Of a stretch of DNA of 64,000 bases, positions 43,601-52,325 are shown piece by piece. The notes under the pieces were generated by a model, which worked only from the letters and a program-made list of their open reading frames with translations, made no database searches and was not told the DNA's origin. The stretch's first letter is position 1. The number at the start of each line of letters is the position of its first letter. Origin of the DNA: Streptacidiphilus fuscans (GTDB lineage Bacteria > Actinomycetota > Actinomycetes > Streptomycetales > Streptomycetaceae); assembly GCF_015690355.1 (NCBI RefSeq), contig NZ_JADPRT010000017.1, positions 1-64,000 on the forward strand, written 5' to 3'. The position numbers and the translations under genes were made by a program.

Positions 43601-46600
43601 ACGAGACCGTGGACGGCCGGCCGCTGGTCTACGACCTCACCACGCACGACTGGTCGAAGAAGCTGACCGGCCCGAAACCGGTCACGATCCTGACCAACGT
43701 CATGTTCAAGAACCACGCCCTGTCCACCAACTACGGCCGGGGCGAGGCCCCCGGCCTGGTCGACAGCGTCTTCCAGCACCACTACGACACGGTCGGCCAA
43801 CCCGGCATCGACAGCCACGGGAAGCTCGGCTCGATCGCGAGCACGATCCGGGCGCTGCACGTGATCCACCCGTTCGAGGACGGCAACCTGCGGACCAACG
43901 TGCAGATCGTGCTGCCCAAGCTGCTGCTGGAGCAGGGCTTCCGGCCGATCGTCCCGGACGACATGTACACCATCTTCCAGGGCGGCCACTCGGTCGACCA
44001 GATGGTGGAGTCCCTGGTCAGGAACGGCGCGACGGACGGCCTTCCGCACGCCACGCCCACACCCGCCACCAGGCCCGACGCGGTGGCCCCCAAGGCGCCG
44101 GTGCTGCCGCCGGACCTGGTCACGGCGGACGACGCGAGCAAGCTCTACGGGATGCCGAAGGGCAACTACACCAAGTTCCAGCAGATCGCGCAGCAGAAGA
44201 ACCTGGTCATCGACGTCCGGCCGACCAACCCCGAGTCCGTGAAGTGGCTCGAACAAGGCATGCTGCCCAAGCCCATGGACATCAAGGCCAAGACCATCAA
44301 CGCCCTGGACACCCACCTCGGCGCCAACCCGGACCACCAGGGACTCGTCGGCTACTTCAAGCCCACTCTGCCCACCGAGCGCCCGCCGGGGATGGACGAC
44401 ACCTCCTGGAACCAGCTCAACCAGCGCTACCACCAGCGCACCAACGAGTTCGAGCAACTCGCCCCGAAGATGCAGAAACTCGCCGACCAGAACAAGTTCC
44501 ACGTCCAGGACGGACTGGTCAAGGGTTACAACGCCGAGGGCAACCTCACCGCCATCACCGGCGACCACGACATCTTCGACATCAGCACCCCTGGCGGGCA
44601 CCCGCTCACTCCCAACACCTACCAGCACACCGTCGACGACATGATCGCCAACAACATGGCGGTCGCCCACGGCGCCCACATGTACTGGCCGGAACCACGC
44701 TCGCCGTTCAGCCAGGGCATCTACGAGAAGATCGTCACCTCCCACGCCGAACCGGACGGCGAACCGCTTGTCCGCTTCCAGCCCGGGGACGTGAACGGCA
44801 CCCAACTCGCCTGGTCCCGGCCCCCCGCCGCAACCGGCGACGTCGCCCCCAAGGCGCCGACGAACCAGCCGACGAACCAGCCGTCGCCCGAGGTTGCGCC
44901 AGAGGCGGCACCTGAGGGGGCGCACGAGGTTGCGGGCCCGAACACGCCGCAGCAGCTGCCGCAGCCGAGTTGGCAAGAAGTCCGGAACCAGACCCCGCCG
45001 GTGCTGCGCCAGCACGCCTGGGTGGACCCGGTCTCCGACCCGAACCGCACCGAAACGCCCCAGCCCGAGCCGCAGCCCGAGCCGGAGTCGCAGCCGCAAC
45101 CGACCGCGCACGGCGAGCAGCAGCCCCACCCCCAGCCTGCCCAGACTCACCTGACGGAGCCTCAACCCGTCGAAACCCACCCGGCGGAGGCTCAAACCGT
45201 CGAGCCCACCCACCCCGTCGAGATCCCGCCTGCCGAGACTCACCCGGCGCCCGTCGAGCCCCCTCCCCCCGTGGAGTCGCGCCCCGCGACCCCCGAGCAC
45301 CCCGCGCCGCCTGAGACTCCGGCCGCGCCGGAGGCCCCCGCCCCGCCGGAGGACCCCACGCCTCCCGTCGCCGCTCCGCGCTACCAGCGGTCCCTCGCCG
45401 GGTTGAAGATCACCGCCGATCCCGGCCCGGGGGCGGTCCGCGACCGGATCGGGGACATCCTCGGCGGCCACCGCGACGAGCAGCAGGTGCAGCAGCGCCT
45501 CAACGTCCAGCTCGACCCGGCCAACTTCCGTACGCAGCACGCGCAGATGGTCGACGGCGGCTGGCACTTCCCGGTCACCGTCGACGGCAAGCCGTACGAG
45601 GTGCAGATCGAGGCCACACCCACCCCCTGGCAGGGCACGCCCGGCACGGCCAAGGACGGGGGCGCGGACATCGAGGCGTCTTCCGCCGACTCCTACGCGC
45701 CCGAGCCGCGCAAGGTCGACACCACCTCGACCGAGACCGGACTCGACCTCGGTCCCTCCGGCAGCATCCCGGTCAACCCGCATCTCAACGCGCTGGTCAC
45801 CGGCTCGGTGAGCGTCGGCGGTGTCAGCCACGCCGCGAACACCACCGTCAAGTCCGCCACCGAGGCCCCGAACAAGGTCACGCTCACGGGCGCGACCGAC
45901 AACCACAGCTCCACCTTCACCTACCACGTCCGGGTGGTGGACGACCACGGGACTCCCCTCCCCCACCCCGGCGACGCGCCGCCGATCACGGGCGAGGTCA
46001 AGGCCGACATCCCGCGCGCCAACCCCGCTGCCACTCCCAACCCTGCTGCCGCTCCGCGCACCTGGAACGGCTGGGATCCGACCCCAGGCGCCCACCCGAG
46101 CGGCCGACCGCTCACCGTCACCGGCCTGGGCGGCATCCGGGACGCGGTCTTCCAGCACCTGCCGGAGGAGCAGCGCCCCGACGGACTCGCGCACCGGCCG
46201 ATCCTCGACTTCCTGGACTCCAAGAACGTCGTCAACGGCTTCGAGCACGCGTCGAGTTGGGGGCTGGACTCACCGCCGATGACCTTCTCCGACGGCCGCA
46301 CTGGCTACCTCCGGCTCACCCTGCATCCGCAGGACTCCTCGGTCGTCGACACGGTGGAGCACAAGACCAGCCTCGGGGCGAAGTCCACCACGGAGCACTC
46401 AGGGAGCAGGGGCAACAACAGCTCCCGGGCACTGGGCGCGAGCGGCGGCGCGAGCGGCGAGGTCTGGGCGTCGGACCAGGACCACGAGACCAAGTGGCTG
46501 ACCGGCACGGCCGGTTACAACTACTCCGCCACGACGGCCCACCAGTCCAAGCTGAGCAGCAGCCTGACCACGCAGAGCAGCCACGAGCGAGCCGGGACGT

Positions 46601-49600
46601 CGGACCTGGTGGCCACGCGTGTGCACTTCCAGGTCGAGGTGATCAAGAACCACCTCGCGCCGGGCACGGACGGCCTGCGCGCCACCCGCAGCGAGACCGT
46701 CGGCCTGCGCGACCCGCTGCCGCAGCCCGAACCTCACCCCGAACACGTCGCCATCACCATGGAGCACCCGATCGCCGGGGAGGCCCTGCGCCTGGTCCCG
46801 ACCCCGCCGACGGCCCACCCCGCCGCGCACACGCCTACCGACCCTGCCGCCCACACACTCGCCGACCCGGCAGCGAACCCGGCCCACGGTCCCGCTCACG
46901 GTCCCGCCCACGGCCAGGCGCTCGACCAGGCTCCCGACCCGGCGGCCGTCCCCGCGCCGGACCCGGCGCACGAGCAGGCTCCGCCGCCCCCCTCCGCCAC
47001 GGACCTGCGCACGCCGCAGACGGCCCAGCGGACCTCGTTCCTGGACGTGCCCGGCTCCGCCGAGTTGGAGCAGCACATCCTGACCCAGGCGCACCAGCAG
47101 GCCCCGGGGCTGCTCCCGCCGCCCCACGACGCCGCCGCTCCCGTCGGCGGCGGATCCCACCGCGTCACGCCGCAGGCCGTTGCGAACCTGCGGACCCTGC
47201 ACCAGCAGCTCTCCCCCTCCGCCCTGCGCGGCGGCGGGGGCAAACTGCTCGACGGCACGTACAAGATCAGCCTGGACACCTCCCACCTGCCCGGCTTCCC
47301 AAGCCGCAGCTACGAGGTCACGCTCCAGGCGCATCTGGACCAGACCGGGGCGACGCACCTCGGCTCCGCCACCTCGACGTCCAAGAGCAGCCTCGGTCTC
47401 AAGACCGGCGCGGACAAGCAGATCGGACACGGCGGCAAGCACACCGTCTCCGTCGCCGGGAACCTGCGCAGCTCGATGAATCCGCCGGACACCGGCCGGG
47501 CCTTCCTCAACGCGAGCGCCGACGGCTCCTACTCCCGCACGCACCAGCTCGCCACCGGCGCCGAGTCCGAGGTCAAGCGCGAGTTCACCCTGGAATCCCC
47601 GGCCGACTCCTTCAGCTACCCCGTCCGCTACGACGTGCGGATCGGCCCCGAGGGCGGCACCGCCCAGACCAGCCGCCTCCCGGTCCCCGACGGGCGTCCG
47701 CTCGTCGCCGAGGTGCGCCCGCCCGCGACCCCGGAAACCCCGCCGCCCGCGCATCTGCCGATCACCGAACTGCCGCCCGCGCACCTGGTGACCGACGTCG
47801 GCGACCCGGACACCTTCCGGCAGCAGGCCCAGGCCGCACTCGGCAGCGCCTTCGAGGCCAAGGGGGACAGCCGCCCGCCGGATCTGGCCAAGGCGCTCGA
47901 CTCGCTGACCGGGCCGGACCAACTGCGCGGCCAGGTCTCGTCCTCGCACAACTCCTGGTCCAACAGCGGGGTCGAGCACGTCGGTTCGGGCCGCAACCGG
48001 GACGCCGTGGGGCTCTCGACCCGGACCGTGCTCTCGAACCTCACCTACCGCGAGACGTTGCCGGGCGAGGGCAAGCTGAGCGTGGAGACCAAGTCCGGCT
48101 CCGCCACCACGGTCACCGACAAGTGGAGCGGCGGCGTCAAGGGCGGCCTCGGACCGGACTTCGTCCGCTACCCGGAGAACCCGCAGGGCCTGCACGAGTC
48201 CACGTACCAGGTGCGCGGCGGCTTCAAGGGAAAGGCCTCGGTCGGCCGCGACGGCAACGACTCCGTGAAGTCGCAGGTCACCACCTCCCACAAGACCACG
48301 ACCCCCAAGGGCACCTGGCACGTCTACGAGGCCGACGCCCGCGTCACCACGACCGGCCGGGTGGTGGACGCGGCGGGCCGGACCCATCACGGGCAACCGC
48401 AGCAGAGCGATCACCGGGTGCTCGTGCTGCTCTCCGACGAGGACGTGCAGCGCCTGGTCACCCAGGGCCCGACGCCTCCCCCGCAGCGGCATGCCACGCT
48501 GCTCGACGCCGGGCTGCCGACCGGCGCGACCGTGCACTTCCAGCACACCGACGGCATCCTCCACGAGATCGACGCCCAGCTGCGCGGCCCGCAGCCCGAG
48601 GGCGAAGTGCCGGTCCGGGCACTGCCGTTCGCCAACACCTTCTCCCCGGACAACCTCTCGGCCCACTACGCCGACCTGGTCGGCAAGGGCATCCACGACT
48701 ACCACGTGGAGGAGACCCGCGCCGGACGGACCGTCACCGAGGTGCTGGTGCAGGGCGTTCCGCGCGAGGCGCACTGGCAGGACGACGGGCAGCGCTCGGA
48801 GTCCGACACCACCCGCACGGTCACCTCCTCTCGGACCGCCAAGGGCAACTCCGGTGCGAGCTGGTCGGCCGGGGCGGACGTCAACGCCAGCGCCTCGCTG
48901 CGCACGCCGCGCGCGGTGGACCACCTCAGCAACGCCAACTACGGTCCCAGCGCGGGCGGTGAGGCAGGCCGCACCAGCGGCGCCGAGTCCGGCGTCACCG
49001 CCAAGACCGAGCAGAAGACCGGCAAGTACGGGCCCGGCCTCGGCTTCAGCAACGGCATGGACTTCCGGGTCGTGGTCACCCAACGCACCGAGTACGGGCG
49101 CTTCGTCAACCTGCCCAAGGGCCCGGGGACCGTCCCGCACCCGGGCCGGGTGACGGCCTGGGTGCCGGAGTCGATGACGCGCCCCGTCGACGCCGCTCCC
49201 CTCGACAGGCTCCACCCCGACCCGACACCGCCCGTGGCGGAGCCCGGTCCGGGCCTGCCGGGCGGCATTCCGCTCGGCCCGGTCGCCCCGACGGGCGCCG
49301 AGCACTGGCAGCAGCAACTCGACTCCGGCCACGACGTGGTGGGCTTCGACCACGCGGGCACGCTGCTCGACAACGCCGGTGCGACCCTCAACGCCACCCG
49401 CCCCTGGAGCGACAGCCTGCTCGGCAAGGCGGGCGAGACCACCAGCTCGGTGCTCGGCACGGGCGCGAGCTGGATCGGCGGCGCGGTGAGCACCGGCGCG
49501 CACGCGGTGCTGCCGAAGTCGCTGACCGACCTGGGTCACCGCGTCGTCAACTCCTTCGTCTCCGACCCGCGCCTGAACGGGGACACCCTGGGCGGCGACG

Positions 49601-51009
49601 TCCAGGACGAGCAGTTGCACCCACTGCCCCAACGGCTCGGGGTGCGGCAGGTCTTCTCCGCGCAGTCGCTGCCGAGCGTGCTCCAGCAGGCGAAGGCGGG
49701 CGGCGGCCACTACGAGACAGTCACTCTCGGCGCGGACGGCACCACCAAGCTGCAGGTCTCGGTCACCCCGACCGGTCCGGCGACCGAGGTGGGCGCCCGG
49801 CCGAACGGCGAGGACGAGATCACGGTGACCACGGAGGACGCCTCCGGCACCAGCGCCACCAGCACCCACTCGTTCAGTGCCGGACTGGCGAACTTCTCGC
49901 TGACCACCAACAAGCCGGTGGTCACCCTCCCGTTCAACGGGCCCAAGCTGACCGGGGAGGGCGCCTCCGACCGCAGCGCCCCGGTCACCCGCGCGCCCGG
50001 CCAGCCGTCCGTCCCGCAGCCGCCGGCCGCCCTGCCGCACGGCCTCACCCCTGGCGACGACCCGGGCAAGGCCGAACTCAAGGGCCCGCAGGCACTGATG
50101 CGTCAGCCGGTCCGCGTCTCGGTGCAGAAGACCGACGCCAACGGCCCGTACGGGGCCCCCGTCCCGACCGACGGCCACCTCTACTACTGGGCCGCCAAGC
50201 CCACCGACACCGCCGTCGACCTCACCCCGCCCGCCGAACACGCGGCCGACACCCCCACGCCCACGCCCACGGCCCTCCCCCGCCCGGAGTCGCCGGACCA
50301 CACCCCGGCCCCACCGCCACCACTGGCCGACCCCCGGACGTCAGCGCCGGTGCCCACAGAGCCCCGCCCGACCGCGCCGACCGACCCGCAGCCGACGCCG
50401 ACGCCGGCCCGGACGGAACCGACGCTGACGGAACCGGCACCGACGCCGCGGACACCGCAGCCAGCACCGACCGAGCCGACACAGACGCCGCAGACGCCGC
50501 AGTCGGCACCGACGGAGCCGGCACAGCAGCCGGCTCGGCAGCCGGAGGTCCGTTCCGGCGACGACGAACCCGTCGTCATCCGCTTCTCCTCGGGCGACGG
50601 CCGCGAACTCCCGCCGGACCAGCTGACCGCTCTCCACGACACCGCGGCCCAACTGGCCAACCTCACCGCACAGCGGTCCCAGCACGGAGAGCCCCCGCCC
50701 TCGGTCACCGTGACCGCCTCCGCCGCCGTCCACCACAACGGCGTGCCCCACTACGGCCGCTCCCTCTCCCTGGCCACGCAGCGTGCCCGAGCGATCGCTG
50801 ACGCGCTGAACAGCGCGCTGGCCGAGCGGGGAACCACACTCGACATCACGCTCGACCCTCAGGTCAGCCGCGATCCTGAGAACCTGACCGACCACCCCTA
50901 CGCGCTCGTCGTCAGCCCCAGGCCCCCGCGTCCACCCGAGGTCGCGCCCCCGCCTCCGCCGTCCCACCAGCCGTCCCACCAGCCGCCGCAGGTGGCACCG
51001 TCCCACTAA
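40648..51009 (+). CDS. Giant T7SS polymorphic toxin: metalloprotease, Fic-like and ExoY-type cyclase domains
   Basis: A 3,453-residue protein (ATG at 40648). Residues 1-120 match the CpnT-like N-terminal WXG100_2 domain (MSIELPSWLSWVASLAVG). At 110-260 lie hydrophobic and Gly-zipper helices, then a Thr/Pro linker to ~670. At ~672-837 is a zinc protease with HEIGHQIGLRDEY at 781-793 (HEXXHXXGXXD). At ~875-1110 is a Fic-like domain with HPFEDGNLR at 1074-1082; canonical Fic reads HPFx(D/E)GNGRxxR. At ~1140-1370 is an anthrax edema factor/ExoY-type cyclase: VIDVRPTN with R1191, K1208 and K1215, D1306/D1308 in GDHDIF, and H1341. From ~1590 onward four or five beta-rich modules repeat, then an OmpA-like domain (~3307-3430). 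No Cys-rich or signal peptide region is seen. It is last in the operon. The domain calls rest on motifs; the targets are unknown. Confidence 0.85.
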   Translation: MSIELPSWLSWVASLAVGQHWPKGDEDGLRALGEAWDEAAQKLVDIGEEIGPATQGVLSNVGGSVATEFGSFVQQLQTNLPDMATAAGQMGTLGKETGVQVEYAKYMILAQLAWLAVEIVDLSWWAPEAIPAAITAARVAVLMILRRLLTSIASGIGFMVGMDALIQAIQLLKGDRTHWDWQSTLSAVESGAISGAIGGIIGEGAGHFAPKFASNIIGKGVIGGVTGVASAAALSGIFGGSNDYGEIFGGGAIGAMLGGGGHKGGGEPHVPEEHTPEIHVPTAIDLHLPSDDTAVAPPEEPIARPSTVTTDSGAGSGSGSGSPEESEVPHETGAGADTHSNTSIPNAVTTTVGTAGHVEVSPPQTSPHVVESPAVDNAPAVHESGGGLPGFETTLSTPAPPEGVTPAAATVGQPAPETRTTTTPTTTSVPAPVEVSPRAPQPVVTPPTEAPTPHTAAPPVATTTDAPHTEQVPPVTSTSDLHVGQAPPPAAEVSAPPHEAAPTTPTPTEPVATAPSNPAPAEPVNRPTEVSTPSDPIARPTEVSAPSDPIVRPASAPPAISTERATPPPATEAGSNGGGSTPVPHAATSEPHTTELPTTTEPSSTPASEHPDVVAAEQHTVPVPQELPAPVPPPAERPTAASQDSHGETPPPAEPPTAPPPRTPPPRMKLDRTPRFVVRSGFDQRDFSHDGTHYTDLTVRVAFEGGDPADYADTFARAQQGVEQYFNRPGYRLPNGSQLHVTVEPAAPHEQPHLTVNVVGQDHGMDQRNWPPHASPISYAHEIGHQIGLRDEYRDASNPNRAHVPGSLLGDYHSPSEHGLPLGGLGDRHLQLLNALTGGGTHAPAHSGETTGGHVPGHVPGSDEVTPRMPDPTASASLHDHVPQDQWWKLYIDPKNHETALERFPDDPGSFYDNDRSPGYQQGMVSAYQQFLGDPKAAHTPLTADSYQTIHDLAVSNLGRKIDWSGGRPTHFPLRGMALSADMFHETVDGRPLVYDLTTHDWSKKLTGPKPVTILTNVMFKNHALSTNYGRGEAPGLVDSVFQHHYDTVGQPGIDSHGKLGSIASTIRALHVIHPFEDGNLRTNVQIVLPKLLLEQGFRPIVPDDMYTIFQGGHSVDQMVESLVRNGATDGLPHATPTPATRPDAVAPKAPVLPPDLVTADDASKLYGMPKGNYTKFQQIAQQKNLVIDVRPTNPESVKWLEQGMLPKPMDIKAKTINALDTHLGANPDHQGLVGYFKPTLPTERPPGMDDTSWNQLNQRYHQRTNEFEQLAPKMQKLADQNKFHVQDGLVKGYNAEGNLTAITGDHDIFDISTPGGHPLTPNTYQHTVDDMIANNMAVAHGAHMYWPEPRSPFSQGIYEKIVTSHAEPDGEPLVRFQPGDVNGTQLAWSRPPAATGDVAPKAPTNQPTNQPSPEVAPEAAPEGAHEVAGPNTPQQLPQPSWQEVRNQTPPVLRQHAWVDPVSDPNRTETPQPEPQPEPESQPQPTAHGEQQPHPQPAQTHLTEPQPVETHPAEAQTVEPTHPVEIPPAETHPAPVEPPPPVESRPATPEHPAPPETPAAPEAPAPPEDPTPPVAAPRYQRSLAGLKITADPGPGAVRDRIGDILGGHRDEQQVQQRLNVQLDPANFRTQHAQMVDGGWHFPVTVDGKPYEVQIEATPTPWQGTPGTAKDGGADIEASSADSYAPEPRKVDTTSTETGLDLGPSGSIPVNPHLNALVTGSVSVGGVSHAANTTVKSATEAPNKVTLTGATDNHSSTFTYHVRVVDDHGTPLPHPGDAPPITGEVKADIPRANPAATPNPAAAPRTWNGWDPTPGAHPSGRPLTVTGLGGIRDAVFQHLPEEQRPDGLAHRPILDFLDSKNVVNGFEHASSWGLDSPPMTFSDGRTGYLRLTLHPQDSSVVDTVEHKTSLGAKSTTEHSGSRGNNSSRALGASGGASGEVWASDQDHETKWLTGTAGYNYSATTAHQSKLSSSLTTQSSHERAGTSDLVATRVHFQVEVIKNHLAPGTDGLRATRSETVGLRDPLPQPEPHPEHVAITMEHPIAGEALRLVPTPPTAHPAAHTPTDPAAHTLADPAANPAHGPAHGPAHGQALDQAPDPAAVPAPDPAHEQAPPPPSATDLRTPQTAQRTSFLDVPGSAELEQHILTQAHQQAPGLLPPPHDAAAPVGGGSHRVTPQAVANLRTLHQQLSPSALRGGGGKLLDGTYKISLDTSHLPGFPSRSYEVTLQAHLDQTGATHLGSATSTSKSSLGLKTGADKQIGHGGKHTVSVAGNLRSSMNPPDTGRAFLNASADGSYSRTHQLATGAESEVKREFTLESPADSFSYPVRYDVRIGPEGGTAQTSRLPVPDGRPLVAEVRPPATPETPPPAHLPITELPPAHLVTDVGDPDTFRQQAQAALGSAFEAKGDSRPPDLAKALDSLTGPDQLRGQVSSSHNSWSNSGVEHVGSGRNRDAVGLSTRTVLSNLTYRETLPGEGKLSVETKSGSATTVTDKWSGGVKGGLGPDFVRYPENPQGLHESTYQVRGGFKGKASVGRDGNDSVKSQVTTSHKTTTPKGTWHVYEADARVTTTGRVVDAAGRTHHGQPQQSDHRVLVLLSDEDVQRLVTQGPTPPPQRHATLLDAGLPTGATVHFQHTDGILHEIDAQLRGPQPEGEVPVRALPFANTFSPDNLSAHYADLVGKGIHDYHVEETRAGRTVTEVLVQGVPREAHWQDDGQRSESDTTRTVTSSRTAKGNSGASWSAGADVNASASLRTPRAVDHLSNANYGPSAGGEAGRTSGAESGVTAKTEQKTGKYGPGLGFSNGMDFRVVVTQRTEYGRFVNLPKGPGTVPHPGRVTAWVPESMTRPVDAAPLDRLHPDPTPPVAEPGPGLPGGIPLGPVAPTGAEHWQQQLDSGHDVVGFDHAGTLLDNAGATLNATRPWSDSLLGKAGETTSSVLGTGASWIGGAVSTGAHAVLPKSLTDLGHRVVNSFVSDPRLNGDTLGGDVQDEQLHPLPQRLGVRQVFSAQSLPSVLQQAKAGGGHYETVTLGADGTTKLQVSVTPTGPATEVGARPNGEDEITVTTEDASGTSATSTHSFSAGLANFSLTTNKPVVTLPFNGPKLTGEGASDRSAPVTRAPGQPSVPQPPAALPHGLTPGDDPGKAELKGPQALMRQPVRVSVQKTDANGPYGAPVPTDGHLYYWAAKPTDTAVDLTPPAEHAADTPTPTPTALPRPESPDHTPAPPPPLADPRTSAPVPTEPRPTAPTDPQPTPTPARTEPTLTEPAPTPRTPQPAPTEPTQTPQTPQSAPTEPAQQPARQPEVRSGDDEPVVIRFSSGDGRELPPDQLTALHDTAAQLANLTAQRSQHGEPPPSVTVTASAAVHHNGVPHYGRSLSLATQRARAIADALNSALAERGTTLDITLDPQVSRDPENLTDHPYALVVSPRPPRPPEVAPPPPPSHQPSHQPPQVAPSH

Positions 51010-51240
51010 CCACCGCGCGTGCCGCCAGCGCCGCGAACTGGCGAAAATACTCTCGCCGGAAAGGCTGCTTCTCCCGATTTTGTCGATCCCGTCATGCCGT
51101 CATGCGCCCTGTACTGCAGCAGGAATGTTCGAGTGGCCGGGTTCCGCTCGACCAGGTGCCGGATCGGCAAATCCCCCACGTCAGAATTCCGTAAGCCGAT
51201 ACGGACATTGACGGTCTGCCGCACGGAATACGGTTCCATA

Positions 51241-51834
51241 ATGAACAGTCGACTCCTTTCCCTGGGCGTGGTTTCCGCAACCGCGCTCCTGGCGATTACC
51301 GCGTGTTCGTCGTCGGCCGGGCAGACCTCCTCGCCATCAGCCCCTGCCGTGGTGTACTCGCGCACGACCGCCACTCCGACGGGCCCTTTCGCTCTGGGCA
51401 GGGGCCAGGGTTTTGACCCGGCGGGCGCCTTCGTTCCCCTCATGACCTGCGACAGCCCCCACGACTACTCGCCCGGACTGACCTTCCACGGTGTCCCTGC
51501 CGGAACAGCCCAACTCGCCCTGTCCATGGTCGACCTGAACAACCACAAGGTCCACTGGCTCCAGGTCGGCCTCCCGGCGACCACCTCCGGATCACCGGCG
51601 CACACCCTGACACTCGGCGCTCGGGAACTCATGAACGACCTCGGCGAAGCGACCTACGACGGACCGTGCCCGCCCGCCGGGCAGACCCACCGGTACGAAC
51701 TGACGCTGTACGCGCTCGCCGACGCATTGCCGGCCTCCTTCGGCCAGCACACGACTCCGAGCCAGACGCTTCAGAGTCTGCGGAACGCAGCGCACGCCAC
51801 CGCTTCCTTCGTGGCCCCCTACACACGGCGTTGA
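51241..51834 (+). CDS. YbhB/YbcL-type (PEBP-like) lipoprotein
   Basis: A 197-residue protein from the ATG at 51241. The signal peptide has hydrophobic core VVSATALLAI and lipobox ITAC, so it is predicted to be lipidated at the Cys near residue 22 and anchored outside the membrane. The mature part has the bacterial PEBP pattern: DSPHDYSPGLTFHGVPAGTA, LALSMVDL..HWLQVGLP, NDLGEATYDGPCPPAG and HRYELTLYAL. The family binds small anionic ligands; the function of bacterial members is unclear. It lies 231 bp after the giant toxin gene with no shared motif suggesting immunity, but its location leaves that possible. Confidence 0.85.
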   Translation: MNSRLLSLGVVSATALLAITACSSSAGQTSSPSAPAVVYSRTTATPTGPFALGRGQGFDPAGAFVPLMTCDSPHDYSPGLTFHGVPAGTAQLALSMVDLNNHKVHWLQVGLPATTSGSPAHTLTLGARELMNDLGEATYDGPCPPAGQTHRYELTLYALADALPASFGQHTTPSQTLQSLRNAAHATASFVAPYTRR

Positions 51835-51949
51835 GCGCTCTTCACCGGGGCGCGAGGAAACGACCGCGTTGCCGACGTCCACCAGGGCCGTGCCCAGCCC
51901 GCTGAACCAGGCCCGCCACTCGGCCGGTGTCCCGGCTAGGGTGTTGACC

Positions 51950-52321
51950 GTGGTAGATGCCGATGACGTCCGTCGTATCGCGCTGTCCCTCCCCGAGACC
52001 GTGGAGAAGGAGGCGTGGAGCATGCCGACGTTCCGCGTCGCCGGGAGGATGTTCGTCACGGTCCCGGACGATCAGACGTCATTCGCCGTGCGGTGCCCGA
52101 AGCATGACCGGGCGGAGTTGATCGCCGCGGAGCCGGAGAAGTTCTGGGTGCCACCGCATGAGGCGTCGTCCGCCTGGGTGCGCGTGCGGCTCGGCGCTCT
52201 GGAGGACGTGGCCGAGCTGTACGACGTCCTTGTGGACTCGTGGAGGCAGGCAGCACCGGACCAACTCGCGGAGAGCTTCCGAGCATCGGGACCAGCCGAC
52301 CCGGATGAGGGACACAGGTGA
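51950..52321 (+). CDS. MmcQ/YjbR-family protein
   Basis: A 123-residue protein. The GTG at 51950 was chosen because AGG lies nine bases before it; GTG 51941 is an alternative. It shows the family pattern DVRRIALSLPETVEKEAWSM, PTFRVAGRMFVTV, FAVRCPKHDRAELIAAEPEK and SSAWVRVRLGALEDVAELYD. These small proteins have a CyaY-like double-wing fold and were proposed to bind DNA, with little direct evidence. It ends 4 bp before the convergent WrbA-like gene. Confidence 0.88.
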   Translation: MVDADDVRRIALSLPETVEKEAWSMPTFRVAGRMFVTVPDDQTSFAVRCPKHDRAELIAAEPEKFWVPPHEASSAWVRVRLGALEDVAELYDVLVDSWRQAAPDQLAESFRASGPADPDEGHR

Positions 52322-52325
52322 TGCG

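Noticed and set aside
39988..46248. Two long minus-strand frames (39988-43338 and 43396-46248)
   Set aside because: They are antisense to the PPE-like, YbaB, EspC-like and giant genes and have low-complexity composition. They are shadows of the coding strand.
46399..50301. 1,300-codon open frame on the minus strand
   Set aside because: It lies wholly opposite the giant toxin gene, is rich in Arg/Gly/Val with no domain motif or ribosome site, and arises from GC-rich codon bias of the real + strand frame.
51241..51834. Immunity protein for the giant toxin
   Set aside because: The protein matches the widespread YbhB/YbcL PEBP family and is a predicted lipoprotein. Position alone is not enough to call immunity.
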